A DNA stretch of 64,000 nt from Rhizobium ruizarguesonis. Its GTDB lineage: Bacteria > Pseudomonadota > Alphaproteobacteria > Rhizobiales > Rhizobiaceae. The stretch covers positions 186,001 to 250,000 of the forward strand of contig NZ_PQIG01000078.1 of assembly GCF_012349115.1 (NCBI RefSeq), given 5' to 3'. The notes beneath the pieces were generated by a model, which worked only from the letters and a program-made list of their open reading frames with translations, was not told the origin of the DNA and ran no database searches. Made by a program: the position numbers and the translations under genes. Below, in pieces: positions 23,745-31,414 of the stretch. The first letter of the stretch is position 1. Every line of letters starts with the position of its first letter.

Positions 23745-24629
23745 TTAACGTCCACCGAAGCCGGAGCTGACGGTGATACCCTTGTAGATCACCCTCTGCA
23801 GCACGATGGCCAGGACGACACCCGGCAGCATGGAGATCGTTGCACCGGCCATGATGTAGTTCCATGCGGTGCCCTGCTGTGTCTGGAACAGGGTGAGGCC
23901 GAGCGGCAGCGTGGCTTTTTCGACGCCGCTGGTGGCAATCAGCGGCCAGAGGAAGCTCTTCCACTGTGCAATGAAGGTGAACAGCGACAAGAGGCCGATG
24001 GCCGGCATGGCAAGCGGAACGATGACCGTGACCAGGATGCGCAGGCGCGAAGCCCCGTCCATCATCGCCGCCTCGTCGAGATCCTTGGGGATGCCGAGGA
24101 TGAACTGCCGCAGCAGAAACGTGCCGAAGGAGCTGAAGGCGACCGGCAGAATCATGCCGTGATAGGTATTGATCCAACCGAACTTGCTGACGATGAGGAA
24201 GAGAGGAATGACCAGCATCACCTGCGGGATCATCAGCGTGCTGAGATAGGTAAGCAGCAGCCCCTCCCGGCCGGGAAATTTCAGCCGGGCGAAGGCGTAG
24301 GCGGAAAGGCAGGATACCGCAATCACGATCGCCGTCACGCCGCAGGCGACCACGAAGGAATTCAACAGGAAGGTTCCGAACGGCAGGGAAACCAGGGCTT
24401 CGACGAATGTTCCCCAATGATACTCCTCAGGGAAGATACGGACCGGCACGGCCATCACCTCGGCATTGGAGCGCACCGCGTTCGACACCATCCAGAAGAA
24501 GGGGAAGAGGAAAAGCAGCGCGATCAGCGAAAGCGCCGTGTAGCTGACGAAGGTGCCGACGCGCCGCAACATGCGGTGACGATGTTGAGACACGGAATGC
24601 GGATGCCGTGAGGTCGGATCAATCGTCAT
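23745..24629 (-). CDS. Sugar ABC transporter permease, MalG type (fucoside locus)
   Basis: A 294-residue CUT1 permease with TM1 at about 25-47 (VSYTALSLIALLFLFPFFWMV) and an EAA loop DEAAMMDGASRLRILVTVIV. The C-terminus ends KGITVSSGFGGR, as MalG proteins do. The ATG at 24629 lies inside the end of the MalF-type gene (11-base overlap). It is the last gene of GH29-binding protein-MalF-MalG; no ATPase gene follows. Confidence 0.93.
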   Translation of the reverse strand: MTIDPTSRHPHSVSQHRHRMLRRVGTFVSYTALSLIALLFLFPFFWMVSNAVRSNAEVMAVPVRIFPEEYHWGTFVEALVSLPFGTFLLNSFVVACGVTAIVIAVSCLSAYAFARLKFPGREGLLLTYLSTLMIPQVMLVIPLFLIVSKFGWINTYHGMILPVAFSSFGTFLLRQFILGIPKDLDEAAMMDGASRLRILVTVIVPLAMPAIGLLSLFTFIAQWKSFLWPLIATSGVEKATLPLGLTLFQTQQGTAWNYIMAGATISMLPGVVLAIVLQRVIYKGITVSSGFGGR

Positions 24630-25545
24630 AGTGCACCCATTTGCGCTGCATGTGGAATTGCAAGATGGTGAGCGCCATGATCATGACGAACATCACCCAG
24701 GCCAATGCGGAGGCATAGCCCATCTGAAAGTTGGTGAAGCCCTTCTGGTAGATGGCGAAACCGAGCGTGGCCGTCGCCGAGCCCGGGCCGCCACGCGTCA
24801 TCGCGAATATCTCGTCGAAGACCTGCAGCGAGGTGATCGCCGTCATCACGGTGCCAAAGAAGATGGTCGGCGAGATGAGCGGCAGGCGGATGCGCCAGAA
24901 GCGCTGCCAGGCATTGGCGCCGTCGATCGTCGCCGCCTCGAGATAGTGCTTCGGCACCAGGTCGAGAGCGGCGTTGAACATCACGACGTTATAACCGACA
25001 TTCGCCCACAGGGTGACGAGCACGACCGCCTGCATGGCCCAGGTCGAGCTCAGCAGGAAATTCGGCAGGCCAAGCCCGAGCGCGCGGATGATGGTGTCGG
25101 CCAACCCGTCCGGCGTGAAGATCAGCAGCCAGACCACCGACGCGGCGATGGTGGGCGTAAAGGTCGGCAGGAAGAAGATCACCCGAAAGATCGCCTTGCC
25201 GCGCTTCAGGCTCGATATCCAGACCGCGAGCGTCAGCGAGACGATAATATTCAGCGCCAGATACTCGACGGCGAAGAACAGCGTGTTGCGGAGTACGGTG
25301 TAGAAGGCCGGATCGACGGTGAAGAGCCTGATATAATTCTGGAAGCCGACGAAGGATGGCGTCGAGATCAGCTGCCAGTTGGTAAAGCTGAGCGCCAGCG
25401 ACGCCAGGATAGGCAGGGCCATGAAGACCATGAAGCCGAGGAAGCTCGGCAGCAGGAACAGCATGGCTGTCTGCGTTTCCGGTTTCAGGAAGCGCCGTGG
25501 CTGACCGGGCTGCAAGGGAACTTCGGCAACAGCGCTTTGCGACAT
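24619..25545 (-). CDS. Sugar ABC transporter permease, MalF type (fucoside locus)
   Basis: A 308-residue CUT1 permease starting at ATG 25545 (MSQSAVAEVPLQPG), which has GGAGGAAG at the right distance; the open frame to 25593 enters a mosaic repeat. TM1 is TAMLFLLPSFLGFMVFMALPI, and the EAA loop is YLEAATIDGANAWQRFWRIR. It is separated from the upstream binding-protein gene by 130 bases holding a hairpin-rich repeat, an arrangement that can lower permease expression relative to the binding protein. Confidence 0.93.
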   Translation of the reverse strand: MSQSAVAEVPLQPGQPRRFLKPETQTAMLFLLPSFLGFMVFMALPILASLALSFTNWQLISTPSFVGFQNYIRLFTVDPAFYTVLRNTLFFAVEYLALNIIVSLTLAVWISSLKRGKAIFRVIFFLPTFTPTIAASVVWLLIFTPDGLADTIIRALGLGLPNFLLSSTWAMQAVVLVTLWANVGYNVVMFNAALDLVPKHYLEAATIDGANAWQRFWRIRLPLISPTIFFGTVMTAITSLQVFDEIFAMTRGGPGSATATLGFAIYQKGFTNFQMGYASALAWVMFVMIMALTILQFHMQRKWVHYDD

Positions 25546-25587
25546 GTCTTCCTCCATGCGCGGCAGGTCCTGCCGCAGCGAGAGCTG

Positions 25588-25672
25588 GCGCATGACCCGA
25601 AAATCGGAATCGATTTTCCGAAAGGATCATGCGCAGATTTCAAAGCGACGGCGCGTCCTGTCGGACGCGCTG
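25588..25672. repeat. Rhizobial intergenic mosaic (RIME-like) repeat inside ABC operon
   Basis: A hairpin-rich element: GCGCATGA (25588-25595) pairs with TCATGCGC (25627-25634), enclosing CGAAAATCG-GAAT-CGATTTTC, and a second stem GCGCGTCC-TGTC-GGACGCGC lies at 25651-25670. I recognise this sequence type as a dispersed repeat in Rhizobium genomes. It sits between the binding-protein stop and the MalF-type start. Exact ends are approximate. Confidence 0.75.
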
Positions 25673-25675
25673 GCT

Positions 25676-26899
25676 TTATTGCTGCGCAAGGCTCTGGATG
25701 GACTCCATCGTCTGCTTGACATCGGCGCTGCCGGCGAAGGCCGGCGGGAAATACTGGTTGAAGAGGTTTTCCACCGCTGCCCAGTTGTTGGTGATCACGT
25801 AGGGCACGGAGTGCGCCAGGGAATAATCGATGGCCTCGCCGCCATTGGTGATGTCCTTGGCCGCCACCTTGTACCAGGCCGATTGCGACGCCGTGCGTGC
25901 CGGCAAGGCACGGCCCTGCTCGGCGAGATAGGACAAGGCTTCCGAGCTGGTCAGCACCTGGATCGCCTTCCAGGCCGCGTCCTTGTTCTTGCTCGTCGTG
26001 GAAATCCCGAAACCGGAGCCTGCGGTGACGGCCGAAAGTTCGCCCTCATCGCGCGGCAGGGTGGTGAGGCCGATCTTGAATTTCGCCTGGTCCTTCATGC
26101 CGATGATCGACCAGGGGCCGTCGATATACATGGCGACATTGCCCGAATTGAACCGGCCCTGGACGACATCACCGGGATCCGCGCCACCCGAGGGGACCAG
26201 CGGCGCGATCTTATCCTTGGCGGCAAAGCCGATCAGCCTGTCGGCGGCGGCAACTGCGCTCGCACTGGTCAAGTCAAGCTCGCCGGCGTCGTTGACGTAT
26301 CTATCGCCCCAGGCCGCGGCCAGGACCGAATAGTTCGTCGGGGTGATGCCGAAGCCATACTTGCCGTCCTTCGTCAGCTTCTTGGCGGCATCAGTGAACT
26401 CGGCAAGCGTCCAGCCCGGCTTCGGCAGCGGAACGCCAGCCGCTTCGAGCGCGTCCTGGTTATAATAGATGACCCATGGACCGACATCGTAGGGCAGGCC
26501 GTAAAGCTGCTTGTCGACCGACATGCCGCCGATGATCGAAGGAGTGAAGGCGCCGACGTCGAACTTGTCGGCCTCGATCCGGTCATTCAGAGGCTCGAGC
26601 AGCGAATAGAAGTTCGGCATGCGCAGCGACTGCATGGAAACGATGTCGGCAAGCTGGCCCGATGCTGCCAGTACCGGCAGCCGCGTCCAGTAGTCGACCC
26701 AGCCGGTCGTCGTCAGCGTCACCTTGATATCGGGATACTTGGCGGTCACCATCTCTGCCAGGTGCTGCCAGCTCTTGGTGTCGGTTTCGGAGCCGGTCCA
26801 CATCTGCCAGGTCAGGTTGACCTGCTCGGCCGATGCGGCTGTGGCAAAAAGACTGCTGCCGATAGCGGCAAGCAAAAGCGTTTTCTTCAGAACCTTCAT
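25676..26899 (-). CDS. Sugar ABC transporter substrate-binding protein (fucoside locus)
   Basis: A 407-residue SBP_bac_1 protein. The ATG at 26899 has GGAGGAG upstream and gives a clean signal peptide MKVLKKTLLLAAIGSSLFATAASA. The mature part starts EQVNLTWQMWTGSETDTKSW and contains the lobe-crossing segment YGLPYDVGPWVIYYNQDALE usual in this family. It lies 50 bases after the fucosidase gene and ahead of the two permeases, so it probably binds a fucose-containing oligosaccharide. Confidence 0.93.
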   Translation of the reverse strand: MKVLKKTLLLAAIGSSLFATAASAEQVNLTWQMWTGSETDTKSWQHLAEMVTAKYPDIKVTLTTTGWVDYWTRLPVLAASGQLADIVSMQSLRMPNFYSLLEPLNDRIEADKFDVGAFTPSIIGGMSVDKQLYGLPYDVGPWVIYYNQDALEAAGVPLPKPGWTLAEFTDAAKKLTKDGKYGFGITPTNYSVLAAAWGDRYVNDAGELDLTSASAVAAADRLIGFAAKDKIAPLVPSGGADPGDVVQGRFNSGNVAMYIDGPWSIIGMKDQAKFKIGLTTLPRDEGELSAVTAGSGFGISTTSKNKDAAWKAIQVLTSSEALSYLAEQGRALPARTASQSAWYKVAAKDITNGGEAIDYSLAHSVPYVITNNWAAVENLFNQYFPPAFAGSADVKQTMESIQSLAQQ

Positions 26900-26949
26900 G
26901 GGTTTCTCCTCCCTCCATGAACGCAAAGGACACGCGAGTGCGATCGAGC

Positions 26950-28272
26950 TCACGCCTTCAGGACAATCTCGATCACCGGCACGGTAACGTCCGGGCGCCG
27001 GACCGGCAGTTCGAGCGTGATCATGCCTTCCGGCACCGTCACGCCGATATTGGAATCCACATCTGTGGCGTGGCTCAGCCAGCGCACCTCGCTGGCGTCG
27101 TGCAGGAATTGCGCATAGGCGATCCTGTCGGCGAGACCTTCGATGTGGATGTGGCGGTAAGGCCAGTTGTAAACATGCAGATAAAGGCGGTTGCCGCGCT
27201 GTGTATAACGGCAGCCGGCCGGTACCGGATAGCGGGACGGCCCGGCCCTATAGATGGAACGCCCGTTGACGGCCATCCAGTTCTGATAGACCTCGAGCGC
27301 ACTGATGGCGCGCGCATCGAGCGTGCCCCGGCCGGTCGGGCCGACATTCATCAGCAGGTTGCCGCCGAGCGCGACGGAATCGATGAGCAGCTGGATGATC
27401 TGTTCCGGGCTTTTCCAGGTATCTTCGTCGCGGTGATAACCCCATGAGCCGCTGAAGGTGTGGCAGGTCTCCCAGAGCACCCCCTGGCTGGCGATGGCGG
27501 GGGCCACGCGCGGCGTATATTGCTCCGGCGTGGTTACGTCGGGCAGGTTGCCGGGCGGCAGATCGAGGCGGTTGTTGACGATGATTTCAGGCTGCAGCTC
27601 GCGCACCAGATCGACCAGGCGCTCGCTCTCCCAGTCGGCACGCCCCTTGCCGGGCAGGCCGCGATAGTCGCGCCCGGGGTAGCTGAAATCGAACCAGATG
27701 ATGTCGATGCGGCCGAAGCCGGTCAGAAGCTCGCGCACCTGTTCGCGCATATAGGCAGCGTAGTTGGCGATGTTACGGCCGGCATTCAGCGCTTTGGCAT
27801 CGGGATGGTTGCGCAGCGGGTGGTGAACGTCGATCGGGAAATCGGGATGGTGCCAGTCAAGCAGCGAATAGTAGAAGCCGATCTTCAGGCCCTCAGCGCG
27901 GAAGGCTTCGACCAGCGGCGTGAGCAGATCTTTGCCACAGGGCGTGTTCGTCGCCTTGTAATCCGTCACCTTGCTGTCCCAGAGGCAGAAGCCCTCATGA
28001 TGCTTGGTCGTCACCACGACATATTTCATGCCGGCAAGACGCGCCCGGCGGGCCCATTCCTTAGGGTCATAGAGATCGGGATCGAAATTGTCGAAATAGC
28101 GCTGGTAGTGGTCGTCAGTCAGCTCTTCTCGGTTCTTCAACCATTCGTGCCGGGCGCCCAGCGCATAGAGGCCCCAATGAATGAACATGCCCAGGCGATC
28201 CCGGCTGAACCAGGCGTGTTTCTCCGCCCCTCCCGATGCCGGATTTTCCGGCTGGCGTTCCGAAGTCGTCAC
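26950..28272 (-). CDS. GH29 alpha-L-fucosidase, cytoplasmic
   Basis: A 440-residue retaining alpha-L-fucosidase. Family features include WFSRDRLGMFIHWGLYALGA (22-40), TTKHHEGFCLWDS (88-100), and the nucleophile Asp195 in the IDIIWFDFSYPG segment; GGNLLMNVGPTGRG is the conserved late motif. A beta-sandwich C-terminal domain follows from about 350. There is no signal peptide, so terminal fucose would be removed inside the cell from imported oligosaccharide (for example xyloglucan or N-glycan fragments; inference). It heads the GH29-binding protein-permease operon and is divergent from a LacI-type repressor, with a perfect operator 38 bases upstream of its start. Confidence 0.94.
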   Translation of the reverse strand: MTTSERQPENPASGGAEKHAWFSRDRLGMFIHWGLYALGARHEWLKNREELTDDHYQRYFDNFDPDLYDPKEWARRARLAGMKYVVVTTKHHEGFCLWDSKVTDYKATNTPCGKDLLTPLVEAFRAEGLKIGFYYSLLDWHHPDFPIDVHHPLRNHPDAKALNAGRNIANYAAYMREQVRELLTGFGRIDIIWFDFSYPGRDYRGLPGKGRADWESERLVDLVRELQPEIIVNNRLDLPPGNLPDVTTPEQYTPRVAPAIASQGVLWETCHTFSGSWGYHRDEDTWKSPEQIIQLLIDSVALGGNLLMNVGPTGRGTLDARAISALEVYQNWMAVNGRSIYRAGPSRYPVPAGCRYTQRGNRLYLHVYNWPYRHIHIEGLADRIAYAQFLHDASEVRWLSHATDVDSNIGVTVPEGMITLELPVRRPDVTVPVIEIVLKA

Positions 28273-28309
28273 AGGTTTTTCCTCCCTGTTTTCCGGCTCA
28301 ACATCATAT

Positions 28310-28321
28310 CGAACCGGTTCG
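28310..28321. promoter_or_regulatory. LacI-type operator CGAACCGGTTCG (fucosidase side)
   Basis: A 12-bp perfect palindrome with a central C|G step, 38 bases upstream of the fucosidase ATG. The core GAACCGGTTC recurs at 28463-28472 beside the divergent repressor gene. Confidence 0.8.
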
Positions 28322-28462
28322 GTAGATGATCATCTCGCCTGATCCGACGTCTGTCAAGCCGAATTTCGCGATCACAAAATCAGAAAGGAAAGCCCTGCAA
28401 AACAGGTGATTTGAAGCATAAATGTTGCGTCGGCCAATAAAATTCGACATAATAAAGCATTA

Positions 28463-28472
28463 GAACCGGTTC
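28463..28472. promoter_or_regulatory. LacI-type operator GAACCGGTTC (repressor side)
   Basis: The same perfect 10-bp core as at 28311-28320, flanked TTA-GAACCGGTTC-GATAG, and ending seven bases before the repressor ATG. It supports autoregulation and cross-regulation of the divergent fucoside operon. Confidence 0.8.
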
Positions 28473-28479
28473 GATAGTC

Positions 28480-29487
28480 ATGACCACCATACGAGATGTC
28501 GCGCGCCTTGCGGGGGTTTCAATCTCGACCGTCTCGCTCGCGCTCAACAGCCCGAAGCGGGTCGGTGCCGAGACGCTTGACCGCATCCAGCAGGCAATAA
28601 AATCGACCGGTTACCGCATCGATCCGGTGGCCCAGACGCTGGCGCGCGGACGCAGCTCGCTGATCGGTTTCGTTTCGGCCAATCTCGGCAACATGTTCTT
28701 CGGCGACATCCGTCGAGAGATCGAGCACCAAGCTCTCGATCACGGCTATTTCGTCCTGATCGCCGACTCCTCCGGCAGGGCCGATCTCGAACGGGCGCTG
28801 CTGGAGCGGCTGGAGGCGCAGAAGATCGCCGGCATTGCGCTGGCGGCAAACGGGCGCGGCGAGGAGTACGCCACGTTCCTGCGCGACTTCAAAACCCCGA
28901 TCGTGATGTTCGACCAGAAGGTGGAAGGCGCGGCGCGTGATTTTGTCGGTTCCGACAACCCGCTGACCACCACTATCCTGACGGAACATCTGCTGCAGCT
29001 CGGCCACAGGCGGATCGGCTTCATCTCCGGGCCGAGCGGCCTGCACACCGCCGACGAGCGTCTGAAGGGCTTCATGAACACGATGGCCGGCGCCGGTGTG
29101 GACATCGACCCTTCGCTGGTGGTCGAAGGCGGCTACACCAGGACCGGCGGCCATGCACAGGCGATGCGCCTCTTGACCCGTCGCGACCGGCCGACCGCAA
29201 TCATCGGCGCCAATAACATGACGGGCCTCGCAGCACTGCAGGTGATGCAGGAGATGGGTTTCCGCTGCCCTGACGACGTGTCGCTGGCGATGGTCGACGA
29301 CGTGCCCTGGAGCAATGTCATCACGCCTCGCATCACCATGGTGGTGCAGGATGCGCAGAAGCTCGGCGAGCTTGCGGCACAGCGTCTGCTGGCAAGAATA
29401 GCAAGCCCGGAGGGCGCCGCAGCACCGCCGCAGGATTTTATCCTGACGCCAAGGTTCGTGCGCGGAGAGTCGACCAGGCGGCTGTGA
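28480..29487 (+). CDS. LacI family repressor of the fucoside operon
   Basis: A 335-residue regulator starting directly with the HTH (MTTIRDVARLAGVSISTVSL, hinge near residues 45-60 with LARGRSS). The periplasmic-binding-protein-like domain has GFVSANLGNMFFGDIRREIE, HLLQLGHRRIGFISGPSG and a late VSLAMVDDVPWSNVITP segment. The gene is divergent from the GH29/ABC operon, and two copies of GAACCGGTTC lie in the shared promoter region, so it is very probably the local repressor. The inducer is presumably a fucoside or breakdown product (inference). Confidence 0.94.
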   Translation: MTTIRDVARLAGVSISTVSLALNSPKRVGAETLDRIQQAIKSTGYRIDPVAQTLARGRSSLIGFVSANLGNMFFGDIRREIEHQALDHGYFVLIADSSGRADLERALLERLEAQKIAGIALAANGRGEEYATFLRDFKTPIVMFDQKVEGAARDFVGSDNPLTTTILTEHLLQLGHRRIGFISGPSGLHTADERLKGFMNTMAGAGVDIDPSLVVEGGYTRTGGHAQAMRLLTRRDRPTAIIGANNMTGLAALQVMQEMGFRCPDDVSLAMVDDVPWSNVITPRITMVVQDAQKLGELAAQRLLARIASPEGAAAPPQDFILTPRFVRGESTRRL

Positions 29488-29493
29488 GTGCTT

Positions 29494-29772
29494 CTACCTG
29501 TCCTCACGCGTATGCCAAAGGCGCAATACATAGATCATCGACTGCTGGATTTCATAGCGCAGCTCGCAACGACCGACGAGAATACGGCGGACCTCTCGAG
29601 GATCGAACTCCTCGAGCCGCTCGCCGAGGCGCGGCTGCTCAAGCGGCCGTGCAGGCGCTGCCGTCAGTGCCCGCACTGTTCGGACCGCCGCTTGCCTGTC
29701 GACCGGAGTGAGAAAGTCGTACAAGCGGGCGACGTCCGAGGCCGCTTTGCTCGTCCACTTGATCCCCATCAC
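29494..29772 (-). CDS. ParE/RelE-superfamily toxin
   Basis: A 92-residue basic protein (GIKWTSKAASDVARLYDFLT, then VRRILVGRCELRYEI, ending LRLWHTREDR) matching the ParE/RelE fold, including the late R-Y-E-I strand and H-x-R-E-D tail. Its ATG overlaps the antitoxin stop by four bases. It would either poison gyrase (ParE) or cut mRNA on ribosomes (RelE); the sequence does not decide between them. The pair is convergent with the LacI gene. Confidence 0.88.
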   Translation of the reverse strand: MMGIKWTSKAASDVARLYDFLTPVDRQAAVRTVRALTAAPARPLEQPRLGERLEEFDPREVRRILVGRCELRYEIQQSMIYVLRLWHTREDR

Positions 29773-30029
29773 CGAGGCAAAGAAATCGGCTCGTCGCTAT
29801 CAAGACTATCGGCCCAGGCTTGAACAGACTGGTGCTCGACAAGGTTACCGTCATCGACGTCGGCCAACGCCTCGAGCGTCAAACGCCGGCGCTCCTCCTC
29901 CTGGTCGATCCATGCCGTGAGAGCCTGCTTGACGATCCAGCCACGCGAGCGTTCGAGCCGCGACGCGAGTTGATCAACCTTTTGCGCAAGCGGCAGCGGA
30001 ACATGAGCAGTCAGAACCTTGGTCTCCAT
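29769..30029 (-). CDS. CopG/RHH-type antitoxin
   Basis: An 86-residue antitoxin starting at ATG 30029 (METKVLTAHVPLPLAQKVDQ) with GAGGAG upstream. The N-terminal 45 residues form a ribbon-helix-helix (strand TKVLTAHVP, helices LAQKVDQLASRLERS and GWIVKQALTAWIDQ). The acidic C-terminus (DVDDGNLVEHQSVQAWADSL) would wrap the toxin. It precedes and overlaps the toxin gene, and by family knowledge represses its own promoter, which lies just upstream with TAATC/GATTA repeats. Confidence 0.88.
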   Translation of the reverse strand: METKVLTAHVPLPLAQKVDQLASRLERSRGWIVKQALTAWIDQEEERRRLTLEALADVDDGNLVEHQSVQAWADSLDSDEPISLPR

Positions 30030-30053
30030 CTCAAACTCCTCGTCAATCATTTC

Positions 30054-30103
30054 TAATCATAGCGATTAATTTTGATTATATCCAGTCGCATGTACATCGT
30101 GAA
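30054..30103 (-). promoter_or_regulatory. Promoter and RHH operator repeats of the toxin-antitoxin operon
   Basis: On the minus strand: TTCACG (30103-30098), a 17-base spacer, and a perfect TATAAT (30080-30075). Just downstream, TAATC-N5-GATTA (30054-30068) and further GATTA copies form short symmetric repeats typical of ribbon-helix-helix binding sites, so bound antitoxin would cover the start point. Confidence 0.6.
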
Positions 30104-30244
30104 GTAAAGTCGCGGCATTGCGGTAAGCTAACGCCGGATCGCGAGTTTGAGAGAAAGCGCAGTGCCGGATTTTCGTCGGACCGCAAAAACTGTCAAGGAA
30201 CAAAGCGCAGGCGCCGCTCGTCCATTGAAAGACCGCCACATTTG

Positions 30245-30258
30245 TCATACATGTGTGA
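30245..30258. promoter_or_regulatory. Candidate GntR operator TCATACATGTGTGA
   Basis: A 14-bp palindrome with one mismatched pair, 69 bases upstream of the GntR-type gene. Its core ATACATGTnTG recurs at 31207-31217 upstream of the importer genes. Confidence 0.4.
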
Positions 30259-30326
30259 TGAATCGTAAATTTCGAGTGCCGCGCGTTTGAACGGCATGCG
30301 GATCAGAGCCGAGGCGGGGGTCAGGC

Positions 30327-31061
30327 GTGGCTATGCAGATGAAGGATCGCAGCAAAGGCTCCGGGTCGCTGGTCACACAGGTCGGCGAAAGCCTCCGGCA
30401 AGCCATATTGAGCGGCCAATATTCCGCCGGCGACAAGCTTCCGAGTGAGCACGAGTTGACCGAAACACATGGCGTCAGCCGTACCGTTGTGCGCGAGGCG
30501 GTGGCAGCACTTCGCTCCGACGGGCTTGTCGAGGTGCGCCAGGGAGCGGGTATCTTCGTGCTCGGCCCCGATCCGGCGCTCTCCGCGCGGAAAGTCGACA
30601 AGGCCCGCGTCGCCTCCGATCTTGAGGTACTCGAGATCAGAACACCTGTCGAAATCGAGGCGGCGGGCCTTGCGGCCCTGCGCCGCTCGCCGGCACAGGA
30701 GGAAGCGATATTCGAATGTCATCGGAAAATCCTCCAGTGCATCGAGAGTGATCAATCGATTCGCGATGCGGATCTCGAGCTCCATGCCGCAATCGCGGAA
30801 GCCACGAACAATCCGCTGTTCAGGCAGTTCCTGGAGTCCCAGGGTTCGGCGATCATCCCGCAGTCGAGGCTCGTCCCGGAAACGAGGACGGCCGAACAGA
30901 CCGCCTATCGAAAGCTGATCCACAGGGAGCACGAGGCAATCGTCGTCGCCATCTCGGACAGGGACGATCAAGCTGCCCGCAACGCTATGCGCGACCATCT
31001 GGTCGGCAGCCAGGCGAGGTACCGCAATCTGCTGAGGGATCTGCGAAGCTTCACGAACTGA
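30327..31061 (+). CDS. GntR family regulator, FadR/FCD subfamily
   Basis: A 244-residue regulator. The winged HTH is at about 13-78 (QVGESLRQAILSGQYSAGDK, LPSEHELTETHGVSRTVVRE, LRSDGLVEVRQGAGIFV). The C-terminal FCD all-helical domain (about 95-235) has D-x-x-L-H (DADLELHAAIAEATNNP) and H-x-x-I (HREHEAIVVAI) with metal-binding His candidates. The start is GTG 30327 with in-frame ATGs at 30333 and 30339. It faces the NMT1/SsuABC-type importer in the same direction 350 bases downstream, the likely target. Confidence 0.92.
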   Translation: MAMQMKDRSKGSGSLVTQVGESLRQAILSGQYSAGDKLPSEHELTETHGVSRTVVREAVAALRSDGLVEVRQGAGIFVLGPDPALSARKVDKARVASDLEVLEIRTPVEIEAAGLAALRRSPAQEEAIFECHRKILQCIESDQSIRDADLELHAAIAEATNNPLFRQFLESQGSAIIPQSRLVPETRTAEQTAYRKLIHREHEAIVVAISDRDDQAARNAMRDHLVGSQARYRNLLRDLRSFTN

Positions 31062-31414
31062 CATCTGATCGCAAGAGCTCACACCTTCTAGCCGATCATC
31101 AGATGACGATGACGGCCGCTGACAAGTCGTCTCAAAATTTTCACGTTGAAGCGGTTAGCACGAGGGCTGAACGCTGCCGATGCGCTCGGACAAGGATATG
31201 TCTGCGATACATGTCTGTGGAAAGGACGGCGTATCCGGCTTAGGAAATGCGGGCGCTGTCATTGATGCATGGACGGGATTGGACGGGCTGCCTGCCCGTC
31301 CGCGACTGAAAGCTAGTTGAAAGCTTCGACGTCATAGGAAGGGGCAGCATCGTGGAGGAGACACGGTCAAGGTGGCGAGACGACGATGCTAGCAAACCAT
31401 AGGAGGAGATTTCC
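31062..31414. other. Intergenic region upstream of the importer operon
   Basis: 353 bases without a supported gene. It holds a second ATACATGTnTG box (31207-31217) shared with the region upstream of the GntR gene, and AGGAGGAG just before the binding-protein ATG. No clear promoter hexamers. Confidence 0.4.
31207..31217. promoter_or_regulatory. Candidate GntR operator half-site ATACATGTCTG
   Basis: Shares ATACATGT-n-TG with the box at 30247-30257. It lies about 200 bases upstream of the importer's first gene. Symmetry outside the ACATGT core is poor, so this is tentative. Confidence 0.3.
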
